A DNA stretch of 64,000 nucleotides from Gigaspora rosea (GCA_003550325.1 QKWP01000027.1:349779-413778); one strand, 5' to 3'; counted from the first letter of the stretch, positions 34,266-47,500 are shown. Notes: generated by a model from the sequence alone, not told the origin. Made by a program: numbers and translations.

Positions 34266-37200
34266 TTTAATAAACGTTTCGTTTTTATGAAAAAAAGTGC
34301 AAAAAATGATAAAATTCGCAGTGCGCTAGCGCATTTTATAAATTATAATTTCCTTGTGTTTACAAAATAAAATCAGGTTTAATTGCTAATTTTACATATA
34401 TATAATCACGTAATATTATTATTCCAAAGTGTTATGCGCCATTTCTAATAAAGCTGATATGGTTTGTTTAATCTCCATGTTCATCAAATGTGATATTAGA
34501 AACTTTTCCCGCCAATGCACCATTTTTTTCTGATACGTCACATAAGGATCCACAAAATATTAATCGACTAGAATAAACATTACCGCCAAATTTGAATTAG
34601 TGATGAACAGTTCGATTTTGTCATGCTTAGTAACACATTTCCGCGTATACAATAAACAAAAATAGCCTTCGTTCTGTATAAAATTCTCTCAACACAGAGA
34701 ATACGACGCGAAATTCTCTCGGTATTAATTAATTTTCAAGGTCACCACAACTTTTTAATCTAAAGAACTTCTAAAAAAGCCATGATAACAAATAATAAAA
34801 ACCCATATTACTCGAATGAATAGGCACGACAACACATAAATGACAAAAGATAATATTTGAAATTTTTTAAATTTTTAAAGTTTTACATTCTGTAGCCCAA
34901 GCGATATTGGCGTAATTATGCTTGTAAATAAATATTTATAGATAAATATAAATTTGCGAAATTTGACCATTTTCAATCTCTTTACAGTCTACAGGTGGAC
35001 AAAATATACATAATATAAACTGCGACCGAATATACTATCACTTAAATATTTTAATAGTTAATAGGATATAGGTTATCAACGGTAATCCTTGAATGGGGTT
35101 TTTACGCATGATGTAATAAATATCAGCCTAAGATTATCAAATTTTGGGCACTAAAAAATAACAGAAAGGCCCAACCGACGGTTTTAATCGCTTTATTTTG
35201 TTTATTGATTTGTTCACCACAACAAAAATATTTTTTAGCAGATCTTTCTTTATATAAACGTTATACACACGGTCAGTTATCTTATTAATTCACTGATCCA
35301 AGTTACATTTGCTTTTCAAAGTTAATTTAATCATGTAGATAAGTATCGTGATAAGATACTACAAGATATATAACTTTAAACTGTACTTAACCGAGACTAA
35401 ACAAATTTAACAAGACAATAAATAAATTTGTATACAAAATTCGCAAAATAATCGTATTGCTGATTTTGTGTAGGCCAATCAAACTAAACAATCCATGTAG
35501 CACAAGATGATAATTTTCACACTTTTATCATTCAAATAAAAATTTTCTTTGCGAAATTTTTGTATATGCCAGTAACTTTAAATTTGTTCCTGTATTAACC
35601 TAAACCTAGCCCTAAACTAAACTTGATGATAGTAAAAAAATAGGTCGCATTATTTAAAGTTTAATTAAAACTAATAATCAATTATAAAATCAATAATATA
35701 AAAGTCATAATCGATTATATAGGTGTGATTTTGATATTTCTATAATAAAAAAAAAAAAAAGAATGCTTTTAGCATTTTCTCGCGGGAGATAATCTCCAGT
35801 ATCTATTATTAGTAACGAGTCATAATTTAATTTAACATAACACGATCAGGAAAATTTAAATCCACGTTCATTCGAAAAAAACATATAATAAAGTTCCTTT
35901 TGTGTTCAAATAAAAGCTTTACTTGAGTAATTTTACTAAAGATTCTACTTATATATAGACCTAATATAAATGCTATTCAACACAAACAGACTTTAAGGAA
36001 TTTTGGGAGATATGTCTGTCGCGAATTTCCCTGAAAAATATATATGCCTTCTCTATATAATTTAAAAGTTTAATTGGATGAATTTGTTTCTCTTGGTATT
36101 TACTAAATTGTAAATTTTCATCCAACTATGTGTATAAAGATAAGACTTTGCCATTGCGTTAATAATTAAAACAAGTTACATATTAAAAAGGACAAATTAA
36201 AATTTTTATCTCTAAAATTTTTATATTTATTTATTTGCAAACAAATTATTTTTTTCAAATTTACATCTGGGGACCCACGTATTATTACAAATTTTCTTTA
36301 TGATTTAAAAGATGCCAATTTTGGATATATTACCAAAATGCAATCTTTTAGGGCCGAATTCAAATGATAAATTTAATTAAAGCATCTGTTTTCTTTAAAG
36401 TCACTATTTATATTTTATTTTAAATAAAAGTCGTAATCTATCTAGACGCGTGTACAAATTTTTTTAAATAATAAATAAATAATACAAATACTAGTACCGT
36501 TTGTTCCTATTGTTGACCAAAGTTGATTTTATTTATTATTAATATACTATTTATAAAAATGATGTAAATATTTTACTAATCAACAAGAGAGAAAGAGAAA
36601 AGGCGATAAGATGTTTCTAGATGATTTCCAAGGTTCCTGAAATTCCAATTAGTTATCGGAAATATAATGGAAAGACTCCGTCATATTATATCCGGAATTA
36701 ATTAGCCCAACATGCACGGAATTTAGTAAAAAAAGAAATTTTCGGTTAATTGAATTTAAACTAATGAGGAGATAGAATTCCAGCCACAATTAGGTAAATA
36801 TACATATATATCTATTTTTTCATCGGATCTAGTTTATGACTAGAATATACAGTATTAATTGACTTGTAAATAACTTCGGCTCAACATATTATCTTAGCAT
36901 ACACACGATATATTTAATTAGCATAATAAATAGATTATCTATCAAGTTTTTCTATCAAGTTTTAATATTTATTGTTGTAGGGTTACAAACTTGACCCAAA
37001 AATATTTAGGAAGGGACCCTTTGACAATATGTTGTACATTTGACTGTCCAGAGCTTTTTTGGTCTTGTCCCATCCCGTCTTATCCCAGGACATCCCAACT
37101 TTGCCCTATTAATTTCTCAATTTTTGGTTTACAAAACTATATCAAAACAATAATAAAGTATATATAAAAGTAAATGTTAATCATTTCATTTTAAGAATTA

Positions 37201-37985
37201 CTACCCTAATCAAATTTTGAGTTATTGACTTTTTTTTTGAATCTCGATTTTTTTCCAAAATCTGTCCCAGGCTTGTCTCAACTGTCCCGTATACAATACT
37301 ACTTTGAAAAATTACCAAAATTACTTTGATTACAGTTTTCATATTTACAGTGCCACATACATACGCATACTTTATATGTTGATGCAGAAAGCTCATGTAT
37401 TTATCAGTTATGTACGTACATACGTACGTACGTAATACTGTACAATAATAATAAACATCTTGAATATAATGTTGTAATATATATATATATTTATTTAAAA
37501 TATTAATAAATCCTTTTTTTCATATTCCTATTATTACAGTGAGATTCGATTATGAAGAATGATTTGGCATTACATTACGTATTAAAATGTCATATTTCCA
37601 ACTTCGAAATGCTTTATCTTCATCATATGAATCAGTAATTAAAAACTACCTTGTTTGAGACAATGCCCTATCTTCTTCCTTATTATGCCCACTGTCTCAA
37701 TGCGCGCGGTACGTACGTAATCCTGCATGCATTGATTGCATGTATAGTATGTATATGTATGCATATGCATGCGCATGTACACGTATTTTGCGTAAACCTT
37801 TTCATATTTCCTTATTTGGAATTTACTCCGAAATTTTTTATACCAAATTTTTTTTTTATGGACTATCTCATATAATTACAGCAATTTTTATAGTGTAGAT
37901 CATTACTTCATAAAAACCATTATGATTTGTTTAATCAATGAAGATATTTATTGTGTACAAGGTAGTTCTACTCGGAACATTAAAA
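34266..37985. other. Long AT-rich region with no gene supported
   Basis: No exons, transposon termini or RNA genes could be supported over about 3.7 kb. Minor items are a (TACG)n microsatellite at 37409-37434, an alternating ATGC/GCAT purine-pyrimidine stretch at 37735-37790, and the TCTTGTCCCATCCCGTCTTA block near 37050 with a TCCCAGG echo at 37265. The first 300 bp are upstream of the Zn2Cys6 gene and could hold its promoter, but no element is recognisable. Confidence 0.4.
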
Positions 37986-38171
37986 GAATCTTCGACACTT
38001 AAATGAAACATATATTTTTTGGAAAAATAAATAAAATTTTATCTTTAGCACAAAAGATAAAGTTTTGTATTAATTCCTTTTTGCTTTCGTACAAAATATT
38101 TTCATACTGTATAAAAAAAAACAAAGTATTATCAATTATTGTATGAAGTGAAATTGAATGTTCGTATATAA

Positions 38172-38320
38172 TAGGGATTGGAACCGCCTAAAATTTTTCT
38201 TAATCGTTTAATCGTTAACCGTTTAATTTGGCCGGCATTAAATAATTCCGGCCCACGACCAACATAATTCTGCCCGAAACTATAGAGCAATTTTAAACGG
38301 TTAAACGGTTCCAATCCCTA
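38172..38320. mobile_element. Short hAT-like MITE
   Basis: 149 bp with perfect inverted ends TAGGGATTGGAACCG / CGGTTCCAATCCCTA and the exact 8 bp target duplication GTATATAA (38164-38171 and 38321-38328). The sub-ends TTTAATCG and AAACGGTTAA are also related. The equivalent position in copy A (near 2440) is empty. Confidence 0.88.
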
Positions 38321-38657
38321 GTATATAATGCAGTAATACATAAATACAGTTATTGAGATCATTTCTTTTGTTTGCTCAACCTGTAGTTACAGTAACTAGA
38401 AAAAGAGTGATTATTTGTGAACTCGCACAGCATTATCCTTTTTTTAATATCACAATTAGAACAATTTTATCTTCAAATAAATTTGAAAATTCAAACATAT
38501 AAAACATGGCTTTCGTAACCTATGATTTATTTTATCCTTTTTCTAAGATAAACTGTTTAAATATTGTTTTGTAACATTCTATATAGTATTGATTATATTT
38601 GATTATATTAGGAGCTTTAAATTTCCTCATAAGAGCTGTGGAAAGAATGATGTGGCG

Positions 38658-39171
38658 TTGGAGTGTGCGGCGTACTATGTCAATCAAAACTATATGTGGT
38701 CATAATAAAATTTAATGATGAATTTTTTTCCAGATAGCGATCGATAGATAATTTTATAATAATTAATACAAATTTTAAATAGATTACGGTCCTAACGGTT
38801 CGATTGTTTTGGATAAAACTTCGCAAAAACTAGTATTACGTCACTACAAACAAGGCTATAGAAATATTTCTTTAAAAACGAAACTAAATTAAGTCCTTTC
38901 TTTTTGTCACTTTTTTTTTTAAGAAAAAAACACATAGCATATTACAGTTTTTTCATCTTAAAAAGTAAAATAATTCTATATAACTTGTTCGTAGACATAA
39001 TACTAGTATTCGCGAAATTTTATCCAAAACTATCGAACCATTAAGACTGTATATCTATTTAAAATTTGTATTAATTATTGTAAATTATTATCTATCGATC
39101 GCTATCTGAAAAAAATTCATTCTGATATGACCACATATAGTTTTGAATGTCATAGTACACCACGTACCCCA
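38658..39171. mobile_element. Long-armed inverted-repeat element with 8 bp duplication
   Basis: 514 bp; the arms are about 220 bp and nearly complementary (TGTGGTCATA, GATAGCGATCGATAGATAAT and TTTTGGATAAAA blocks on both). The exact direct repeat ATGTGGCG flanks it (38650-38657 and 39172-39179), and copy A has a single CGCCACAT at the matching site (3621-3628). Non-coding. Confidence 0.88.
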
Positions 39172-41469
39172 ATGTGGCGTGTGAATATAACTTGTTAATG
39201 TTTTTATTTAGGTCAGGCAAACGAATCATTTAAATTAGCATAACATGAAACGATCCGGTTTTTTGCCAAGCAATCAAGCTTTATTTACTTTTTCTAGAAA
39301 GTATGAAGGACTCATCTAAAATTCTTACAAATAAGCAATATAAAAAAAAATGACCCTACAAATTATGTTAAACAAACATTTATCAACTCGGCAGGCCCAT
39401 AAAATTTAGTTCCTTAATCTGTCACAGGAGTCGTTGTATTCTGGCCTTTTTTTTTTTTTTTTGGAAGATTTCCTGTAAAGTTTTTTTTTTTTTGTTACAA
39501 GGTTCTGCAAGAAGATTTACCGTAAAAAAATTTTGCAATAAATCGTTTGCAAACCTTTGCAGCGAAAAAATCTTTAAAACGGATCCCCTAAAAAGAAAAT
39601 CATAATACAAAGACCTATGCGGCACATTACAGGGTATCGCTGTTATTTCTTTTTTTATATAGTACGTTTCTTATAGAGGTCTTATCTCTTAAGGCTTTTA
39701 GGGACTAATCGAGTTCTAGTTACGGGTTACACGTGATAAAAATCATGTGATCCAGATAGGGACATTTGCGTTTTTTACACTGAAGATTGCAAATTATGTT
39801 GATTGCTAGATCCGAAATTGTATAAATTCTTTAAAAGCTGATTGTATGTTCTATGATTATAGTAGAAAGTAGAGAGCAAAATTCAGAGGAACAAACATTT
39901 ACTTGACAAAATGTTGTTTTATTGTTGCCTATATAATATTTCTTATGACCACAACATTTTATAATAATTTTGTTTTTCTATCAAGTTTATGCCTATTGTG
40001 TCTAGGAAACTTTCGCTTAGAAATGTTTTGGGATATGGCGTCGTAAAAAGCATTGAAACTGGACTTTCAAATTCTTATAACGCTCATATTTGGAAAAAAA
40101 AAATTTAATCACAAAATTAAGAATTGGAGAAAATAATGTTCACCCACATTACACAGCCATGAATAATGAAATTAGTCCAATCCTTATGGTAATATATGGC
40201 TCCGCAAACAATGCATATATAGTCAATACACTAATACTGTATTACTGTATTTAATTAAACACATCTGAAGATCTTGGGGAGATTATAAGCGTTTATAGAA
40301 ATTCTGAATATAGATACCCAGTCATTCACCTTTCTCTTTCTAATAAACTTGGTAGAATTTTTACGTTATCTTGATCGAAGCACACAAATCATACTTTATA
40401 AGTTGCAATGTTCATATTAAACGATGAATTCGCAAGATCTGTCTCCAAAAGTATTCTAACGATATATGCGGAAAAATAGATGATCATAATGTTTATTGTT
40501 TGTAAATCTTGTAATGTTTCAATAGCTTTTGTGCACCCTCAAACCAGTCATGGAGCAAACGTCCAGACGGAAACATCACAAAAATGGAATATTTTCGGAG
40601 CTAATTTCAACCATCACTTTTTCTCACAAGTCATACTGTTAACTAAATATTTGGTAAAATACAAAAAGCTTTTTTTTTATATAAACTACAGTAATTGCAT
40701 GTAATTCTGAACTGTTTTTATATTTTGTTACATCAGGTTCCTAAAAACGCTCAATCACTATACAGGATATATTACAGGTTTTTAATTCCTGAAATGTTTA
40801 GTATGTTCTCTGTAATAAGGGCAAGATGTTTGGTATAAATTAATATTATTTAATTTTTCTTATAAAAATTTATTTCATTCGCATAGTTAATTATTTATTT
40901 GACTTCCAGACCTTGATTATATTTGAAAGGAAGAAATATAAAGTCGTATGACAACGATACTTGCTCTCAAAAAAAAAACGTTCATACGAATTCCCATTAT
41001 GGATTCATATGATAAATAAAAAAAAATCACATAAGCAAGTAAATATTCAAAAATGTCACTCTAAGTAAACATCATAATAAAATAAAAACCGCGATAACAA
41101 GTAAATAAAAAAAAAAGGGTTGGCGCTAATTTTATTATTTTTATTTAGCTAAAGTTATTCAACAAAGGGTTAATCCGTCAATTCAACTACCATAGTTCTC
41201 AGCAAATATTGTAATACCCTCACTTGTTAAAATACCCAAAAATCCGTGCCCTAGGATTTTCACAAACGGAAATAACAGATTATCATTTTGTGCAAAATTG
41301 ACAATATATTAGTATACCTTAAATTATTAATTAAAATTGTTCATAGTTAATTTTTGCATATATATTTTTGCATTTTTAGAATAGATTTATAAGCTAGATG
41401 ATATACAAAATTGGTAATTAATGTGGCAGATTATAATGAAATCCAGATTAAAATGAAATTACTGTATAG

Positions 41470-41565
41470 TATAAAATCTCGAAAATTAAAATTTTTGGGG
41501 GTGCATTTTTTAGGGTTAGGGGTTTAGGGTTAGGGTTAGTTTTAAAAAAAATTATAATAAACAAG
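41470..41565. repeat. Short telomere-like TTAGGG run
   Basis: 41510-41542 reads as four TTAGGG-type units with spacing changes (ttagggttaggggtttagggttagggttag pattern, described here as units). It is too short and internal to be a chromosome end. Confidence 0.55.
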
Positions 41566-41569
41566 TATT

Positions 41570-42032
41570 AGTGGGTTTTAGAAAGCTAGCAGGTTAAGTA
41601 GAAAAAATGTAGATTTCATTTTAAATTATGATAATTGTTAGAAGATCCCGTGACACCAGTGACATAACTACGGTTAAAAAAAAACTTGTAATACCACCCG
41701 TGCACAATCTGGTGTAAAGGTTCCCGTGGTCCCATAACTAAGCCCTCGAATAATGCCGAAATTGGTTTGAGCTTGTAGAAATATTTCGACATTTGTTATT
41801 TAGTCTGCCGAAATCCTAAAATAATGCCGAAATTCTAAATTATACCAAAATGTCTAAATAAACTTATTTATTAGCAATATTCGAACATGTTTATTTTGTG
41901 GATTTCACGCTACTTATGTAATTAACAGACTTGTTAAATTTTTAATGTTATTCTGCTTTTTCTCGTTTGTGAAACTATTATGATCAATTTAATTTTTATT
42001 GACACAGAAATACGTAACAACAATAATTTCAA
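41570..42032. other. Region upstream of the transposase pseudogene
   Basis: Several 'atgccgaaat' motifs recur between 41750 and 41860. No terminal inverted repeat for the following transposase gene could be recognised here. Confidence 0.35.
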
Positions 42033-44398
42033 ATGGAAAATCTATTAACACGACACTGCAAAGGCTGTGACCTTGACCGGTTACTGACCTCATTTTATAC
42101 CAAAAGGCAAAAAAAGAACCCAGCGCCAAATCATGTTCAATTTGTAAAGATAGAAGGAATAACAATTATAAACCAAAACGTACTGTTGAAGATCTTAAAT
42201 ACAGACATGTTCACACAATAAAGTAGAACGATTTCAAGCTTAAAATGACTGAGTCAAAAAAATCATGATTTTTAAAAGCGATTATTGATATTGATGAATT
42301 GTTTCTTGATAAAGAACCAATGTCGGCTAAAGAAGTAGCTTCTGAAATAGTGTGATTTATGAAATCACACGGTTTAAGTTTATGTAGGTTAAAAACATAA
42401 TATTTTAATATTGGAATATACGCATATATAAACTAATATTTATATATACCTATCGATAAAGGTATAACATACAAAAATTAAACAATGATTCAAATACATT
42501 TCGATATCACTGCGCACAAAAAACAAAGGGATTGCATCCCTATGGAAAAGATTTAAATGTAATGCAGTAATGGCTGGGTAAATTTCACCATAAATCTCAA
42601 AAAAAAATATTAAAATTGAGATGACCCATCTTTATCATGCAGAATATATCAGTACAAAAACATCAGAAATGATAAAAGATTACATAATTTCAACAAAGTT
42701 TTTAAATAACAAAGTTTATCTAAAAGAAAAAGAGATAAATTAATTTAGGAAAAGGAAATAAAGAGAAGGATTCATTATTCAACAACCAAAAAAAAATATT
42801 TCACAAAGCAATTGTATTATTGGTGAATGGAAACAAGTTCAAAATTATGGAAAAAGAATAAAGACCAAGTTCAATCAGCTGTTCAACTTTTAAATAATTA
42901 TTGCGATATTAATATAATGTTTAGTATAGAAAATAATGGAATTACAGCAATTGCTTTCAGTATTGAAAAATTAATAGATTTAATTGGATCAAAAGCTGTA
43001 GAAGTAGGCATAGATGCTACCTGTATGTATAATAAAATTTTATTTTAACATTATAACATCTACGATTTTATCTAATTATAATTACTGTAAATTTAAAGTA
43101 ATAATTGTACTAAATTTGTTATTTTACATAGATAATACAAATAAGCTGAATCTTGAACTGTACTCCATTCTTGCTGAGATGGATGGGATGGTATCCCCCT
43201 AGCATATATGCTACTCACAACCACAACTGCTATAATTGACAAAGCAAGAACCTATATGCTAACCCTTTTTTAGATACTGTAGTTTAAAAAAAAAAGTATT
43301 AAACCAAAGTTTATATTATCCAATAAGGATACAGCACAAATCTCGGCAATACAATCAGTTTGGCCTGAATCACATGTACAACTTTGTTATTGGCACCTTT
43401 AAAGGGCTATTAAAAAACAATTATCATCGACAAAAACTCAAAAATTTATACCTTATATTGCTGAAGAAGGAACCACTGAATTTTCTTTATAGATATTAAT
43501 TTCTATCCCCACTCTGAACCCAAGTATGAGATTTTAGATGAACATCAAAAAATATATATTTTTGGCCTTTCTCCCTATTGAGAAAATGGTCTTAATCTGA
43601 TTAGCAAGCACTTTCATTATCATCCATTTATTCCAGTATCAGATAATCTTTATTATTCTGAAATTCAAATTCGCAAAATAGCATTTAAAGAGATATACAT
43701 ATATTGTATAACAAATAATCTTCAGTGGGTATGGTCCTACTTATGGGTTAAGTGGTACAGTTTTTACAAATGGCAAGCTTGGCACAAAGTGCCAAACCTG
43801 GAATACCTACATTCAAAACTAATATGATTCGCATTGGTGGGTAATAAAGAGAAATTATCTATATAAATTCAACAAACCAAGAGTAGATTTGCTAATTTGG
43901 GTTGTAATTGATCATTTTATTCCTCAATACACTACCAAATATCAGAACTTGGCAATTGAAGAAAATCAAAAAATTTCAGATATAAAGTTTCATGGAGATT
44001 AGAATTTAAAAGGCATTGGAAAGAATATTCCACAAAAAAAATTCTTATATTACAAATCCAAGCAATTGGATATGCTCATGCTCACAATTTCATGAAGATA
44101 GGTTTTTGTTATATAAGCACCTCATACAATCAGTAAAGCCTGTTTCACCAGTATTTTTTATTCAAGTAAAATGACTGAGATCTCTGCCATTTTGGCACAT
44201 CCTCATTTAATGCCACTTTGTAACAGATTAGAAGCAGAAAATGAAACTAATGAATTAAATAATATTTCTGAATCAGATGATGAAATTAATAATAAATTTT
44301 TTTTAAATGAAATTAAAGATTTTGAAGCTATTAATTGTGATGAAATTAATATAATAAACAATAATCATAATGAACAATGGAATAAAGTAAATGATTGA
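42033..44398 (+). pseudogene. Mutator-like (MULE) transposase pseudogene
   Basis: Fragments of one transposase lie in order on the plus strand, broken by stops and frameshifts. The N-terminal CKGCDLDRLLTSFYT segment (42033-42220) comes first, then a linker to 42830, then a block around YYWWMETSSKLWKKN and FSIENNGITAI (42815-43020). The first catalytic Asp motif DATYNTN is rebuilt only if intron 43023-43131 (GTATGT...TACATAG) is removed; LELYSILAEMDG follows. Next come LSNKDTAQISA and the CYWHL motif (about 43315-43400, with in-frame stops), a SYLWVKWYSFYKWQAWH block near 43740, and an acidic C-terminus (44171-44398). Such genes drive Mutator elements; this one cannot encode a full protein. 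Confidence 0.8.
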
Positions 44399-45208
44399 AT
44401 AGACCAGATAATAGAATGGTGGAAGACACTTTTGAAAAGTCAAAAACCTATAAGAATGTAAGATTTTTATTATCAGTTGAAAGTGCTATGAAAGTCATTA
44501 ACAAAATGCTAATCAAATGTGAAAAGAAAAAAAATCAACGAAATATGCCATGAATGTGGAAAGACTATGATTGTGAAACAATATTTTATAAACCTTAGAA
44601 TTTCTTTATATGTTCTTTACATGTAGTATTAGTATTTAGAGTTAAATTTAGGATTTGGAAAGGATTTTTGTAGGTCAGGGTTTTTACTTAGCGTTAGAGA
44701 ATCATATACTCAATTAATTTTAGCTAGCTTTTGATTAAATGCATAGATTTAAAGTAAAATTACTTTCAGATATTACAACTGTTTTTAAAAAGGTGTGAAC
44801 GATCAGGAATCACCATATCATGGGAAATTCATTATATTTCCCAATTTCCTCTTTTTTTATTCTCGCTTCTAACAGAGAAAAGATTCTCACCAATTTCCCA
44901 ATAGAAATAGTTTTTATAGTTCAATAAAATAATACTATTCTAAGTTAAAGGTAAATTTTAACAGGTGAATTAAGAAATTTTTAATAAATTCCTAAAAACG
45001 GCAGTCATCTTGAGTCTTGCAACATTTATATATGTTATATGATTTTGAAATCAACTATAGATCAATTAAAAATTATAGTGATTTAACGCATCTCTTAAAG
45101 TAAACTTTTACCAATTTAGAGTTGCTGTATGATTTTTTTGATTGTATTCAATATTAGAGCAAAAGAAACTTGATATTTTGGCCAATTGGGCGTAAAAATT
45201 CTTGTATA

Positions 45209-47025
45209 CTAAAGATGTCTGACAAAATGTTTTTTGTGATAACGAAATAATTTCGTCATAGTTTTGTCATGACGAAACCTTGACAATTGAGACGATTGAT
45301 GAAACCTATGATGAATTGATGAAATCTATGATGAATTGACGAAATCTATGATGAATTGATGAAACGTATGATAAATTAACGAACCTTTAACAATTGATAA
45401 ACCTTGATAAATTGATTCAGGAACCCCTTTACATAATGATCTTGGATACACTAAACCTTAAATTGTTTCAAAAGAATATTATTTTATTATAAGGTCTCAT
45501 TGTCTTTTCTTCGCATGTCACGTGTTCAAATTTATGTCGGGTTGATCTGGAATATTCAAAATTGTGCACGCGTTTATTTTCGTCGATTCTGGATAAATCT
45601 GATATATATTCTGAATATGTGTGGAAGAAGGAAGAGAAGCGAAAATACTTGAAAACCAATGTTTAAATCGACCTTGGTGCACTAATTAAAAATGACGGGA
45701 ACGAAATGTTACATATAATGAGCACCAATCTATCACTGTAGTCTCCAACAACAACACCTTAACCCTAAACTTCTATCTTTATGCGCTTTGTTTATTTACA
45801 AAATTTAATTTCCTTTTTTGATTTGTTATTTGTAAATAAGTAAAATCACGATGGATAACGAGTAGGGTTGGGGGCATGGTGACCCCGGGCATGCCTTAGG
45901 GGCATGCCTTAGGGGATGCCCCTCTGGGCATGCCTAGGGGCATGCCTTTGAGCCAAAAGGCATGCCCTATCATGTGATTATAAATCTAAATCATGTAAAT
46001 TGGTATGTATTGATTGGCCAATTTTTATGAATTTGGTGATACAAAATCTGATTGACTAATAGAAATAAATTCAAACCAAATTTTATTAATACTAATAACT
46101 ATTATCATTGTACATCTGGTTAAAAAAAACTTGAATTTATTTATCAATCAATACATATTTAATAACAAAATAAATAATGAATAACATAAATGAATTAAAA
46201 ATTGTTAAAGTAATATATGTATATGGAGTATAAAAGGTATAAAATATAGAATATAATTATATAAATCCTATATATCTGATATACTCTATATTTATAATTA
46301 TATGGAATATATCTATAAGACAAAAGGTGTATTTCATCGCTAACTTTTAATTTATTTCTCTATTTTCTGAATTATTTTTAATTATAGGTAGAATAAAAGC
46401 AGTTTCAGAATTTATTCATTTAAAATCAAATAATATATATAGTACAATATATAATAATAATTTAGTAATTGACCAATCAGAATTAAAGCTTGCTATGCTA
46501 CATATCATATGATTTATATATAGGGGGCATGCCCAAAATTTTTACCGTGCCTCCAACCCTAATAACGAGAATGTAATGGATATCTTAATACGGTATGTAT
46601 ATATTGTTATCCAACCTATATTGATTCTCTATCGTTGCTATTAATTATGCATTATCGCCTGTTCTGTTAAAACATCGTTTTCTTAGCTCTTATCGTTATT
46701 GACCGCGACTTTCCTATGGAATTGCCTAAAAAGTTAATTAGGTTATATTCTTTTGTTGGTGATACTATATTAGACCCTTTTACGGGTTATTAAAACACTT
46801 CTTAATTTTTATAAACGCGGTAATTAACTCTATCTTGTATGAATATAACTCATCACGTTTCGTCATAGGTTTCGTCAATTCGTCATAGGTTTCGTCAATT
46901 CGTCATAGGTTTCGTCAATCGTCAGGGGTTTCATCAATCGTCAATTCGTCAATTGGAAGTCACCTGACGAAATGGTTTCGTCATTCGTCAATGACGAATG
47001 ATTCGTCATTCGTCAGCATCTTTAG
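45209..47025. mobile_element. Inverted-repeat element with 20 bp CGTCATAGGTTTCGTCAATT subrepeats
   Basis: Ends CTAAAGATGTCTGAC / GTCAGCATCTTTAG, flanked by the direct repeat TGTATA (45203-45208 and 47026-47031). Both subterminal regions hold tandem copies of a roughly 20 bp unit (GACGAAACCTATGATGAATT left, its complement right): about five on the left (45290-45385) and four on the right (46860-46945). 1.8 kb including an inserted hAT-like element; non-coding. Confidence 0.75.
45863..46561. mobile_element. hAT-like element nested in the previous one
   Basis: 699 bp with ends TAGGGTTGGGGGCATGG / CCGTGCCTCCAACCCTA and the exact 8 bp target duplication ATAACGAG (45855-45862 and 46562-46569). The left subterminal region has about seven copies of GGGCATGCC / GGCATGCCC (45867-45972). 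Non-coding. Confidence 0.88.
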
Positions 47026-47272
47026 TGTATACGCATATTTGACAGCTTAGTTCGATTGCCTCTATGAATGGTTTTGTAATATCACATTTGCATTTTTGTG
47101 TTTGCAAATCAACTCCACAGTATAAACTCTTTCGACAACTAAAGCAAGTCCCTCTTTTGTATATAAGTTTTGTATCTAGTGCAATATTAATACGATTATA
47201 AAAAGAAAATAATATACTTTGCAATAATTTGTTTATATAGCGATAATGATAATAATTAGAAAAGGGTATCAC
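47006..47272 (-). pseudogene. Fragment of an unknown Cys-rich protein, interrupted by transposons
   Basis: This frame reads YKRGTCFSCRKSLYCGV, then QKCKCDITKPFIEAIELSCQICVY, before entering the element that ends at 47025. If that element and one copy of its TGTATA duplication are ignored, the frame continues without a break at 45208 (KNFYAQLAKISSFFCSN...) to a stop near 45116. The upstream end is lost where the MITE 47268-47397 was inserted, and no true start remains. The Cys spacing (C-x2-C, C-x-C, C-x2-C) hints at metal binding. I do not recognise the family. Confidence 0.5.
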
Positions 47273-47397
47273 GCACTTATCAGTACGAGGTGCTTAATTG
47301 TTACATGGTTAATAATATAAAAATTACAGCGGACGACAATAATTATCTAACCTAAAATATGTTCTGATTAGGCATCTCACACTGATAAGTGCGTGAT
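47268..47397. mobile_element. 130 bp MITE with perfect 17 bp ends
   Basis: Ends ATCACGCACTTATCAGT / ACTGATAAGTGCGTGAT are perfect inverted copies. It sits at the 5' side of the Cys-rich frame. The target duplication is unclear. Confidence 0.75.
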
Positions 47398-47500
47398 GTC
47401 CGTGATAAAACAGTTATTTATTTAAAATTTTTGATTTCCCGATTCCCCATATGGGCATATGTTATAAAAATCACCTGTTCACACCTTTTTGAAAACAGCT

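Larger units (their letters stand above)
37990..41360. repeat. Large dispersed repeat, copy B
   Basis: Diverged paralogue of 2280-7120, with a central inversion (about 38400-39640) relative to copy A. It lacks the four insertions of copy A and instead carries its own at 38172-38320 and 38658-39171. The minus frame 39422-39625 corresponds to the plus frame 2986-3189 of copy A (both with SLQ.FAN and FFTVN). That could reflect a decayed coding segment, but stops and indels make this unproven. Confidence 0.7.
44777..47500. mobile_element. Outer element of a nested stack, broken Cys-rich frame inside
   Basis: The ends are inverted copies of AACTGTTTTTAAAAAGGTG (left from 44777; right AGCTGTTTTCAAAAAGGTG reversed, to 47500), followed by related 'gggaaat' stretches. 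Between them lie the element at 45209-47025, itself carrying the hAT-like element at 45863-46561, and the MITE at 47268-47397. A target duplication for the outer element was not resolved. Confidence 0.5.
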
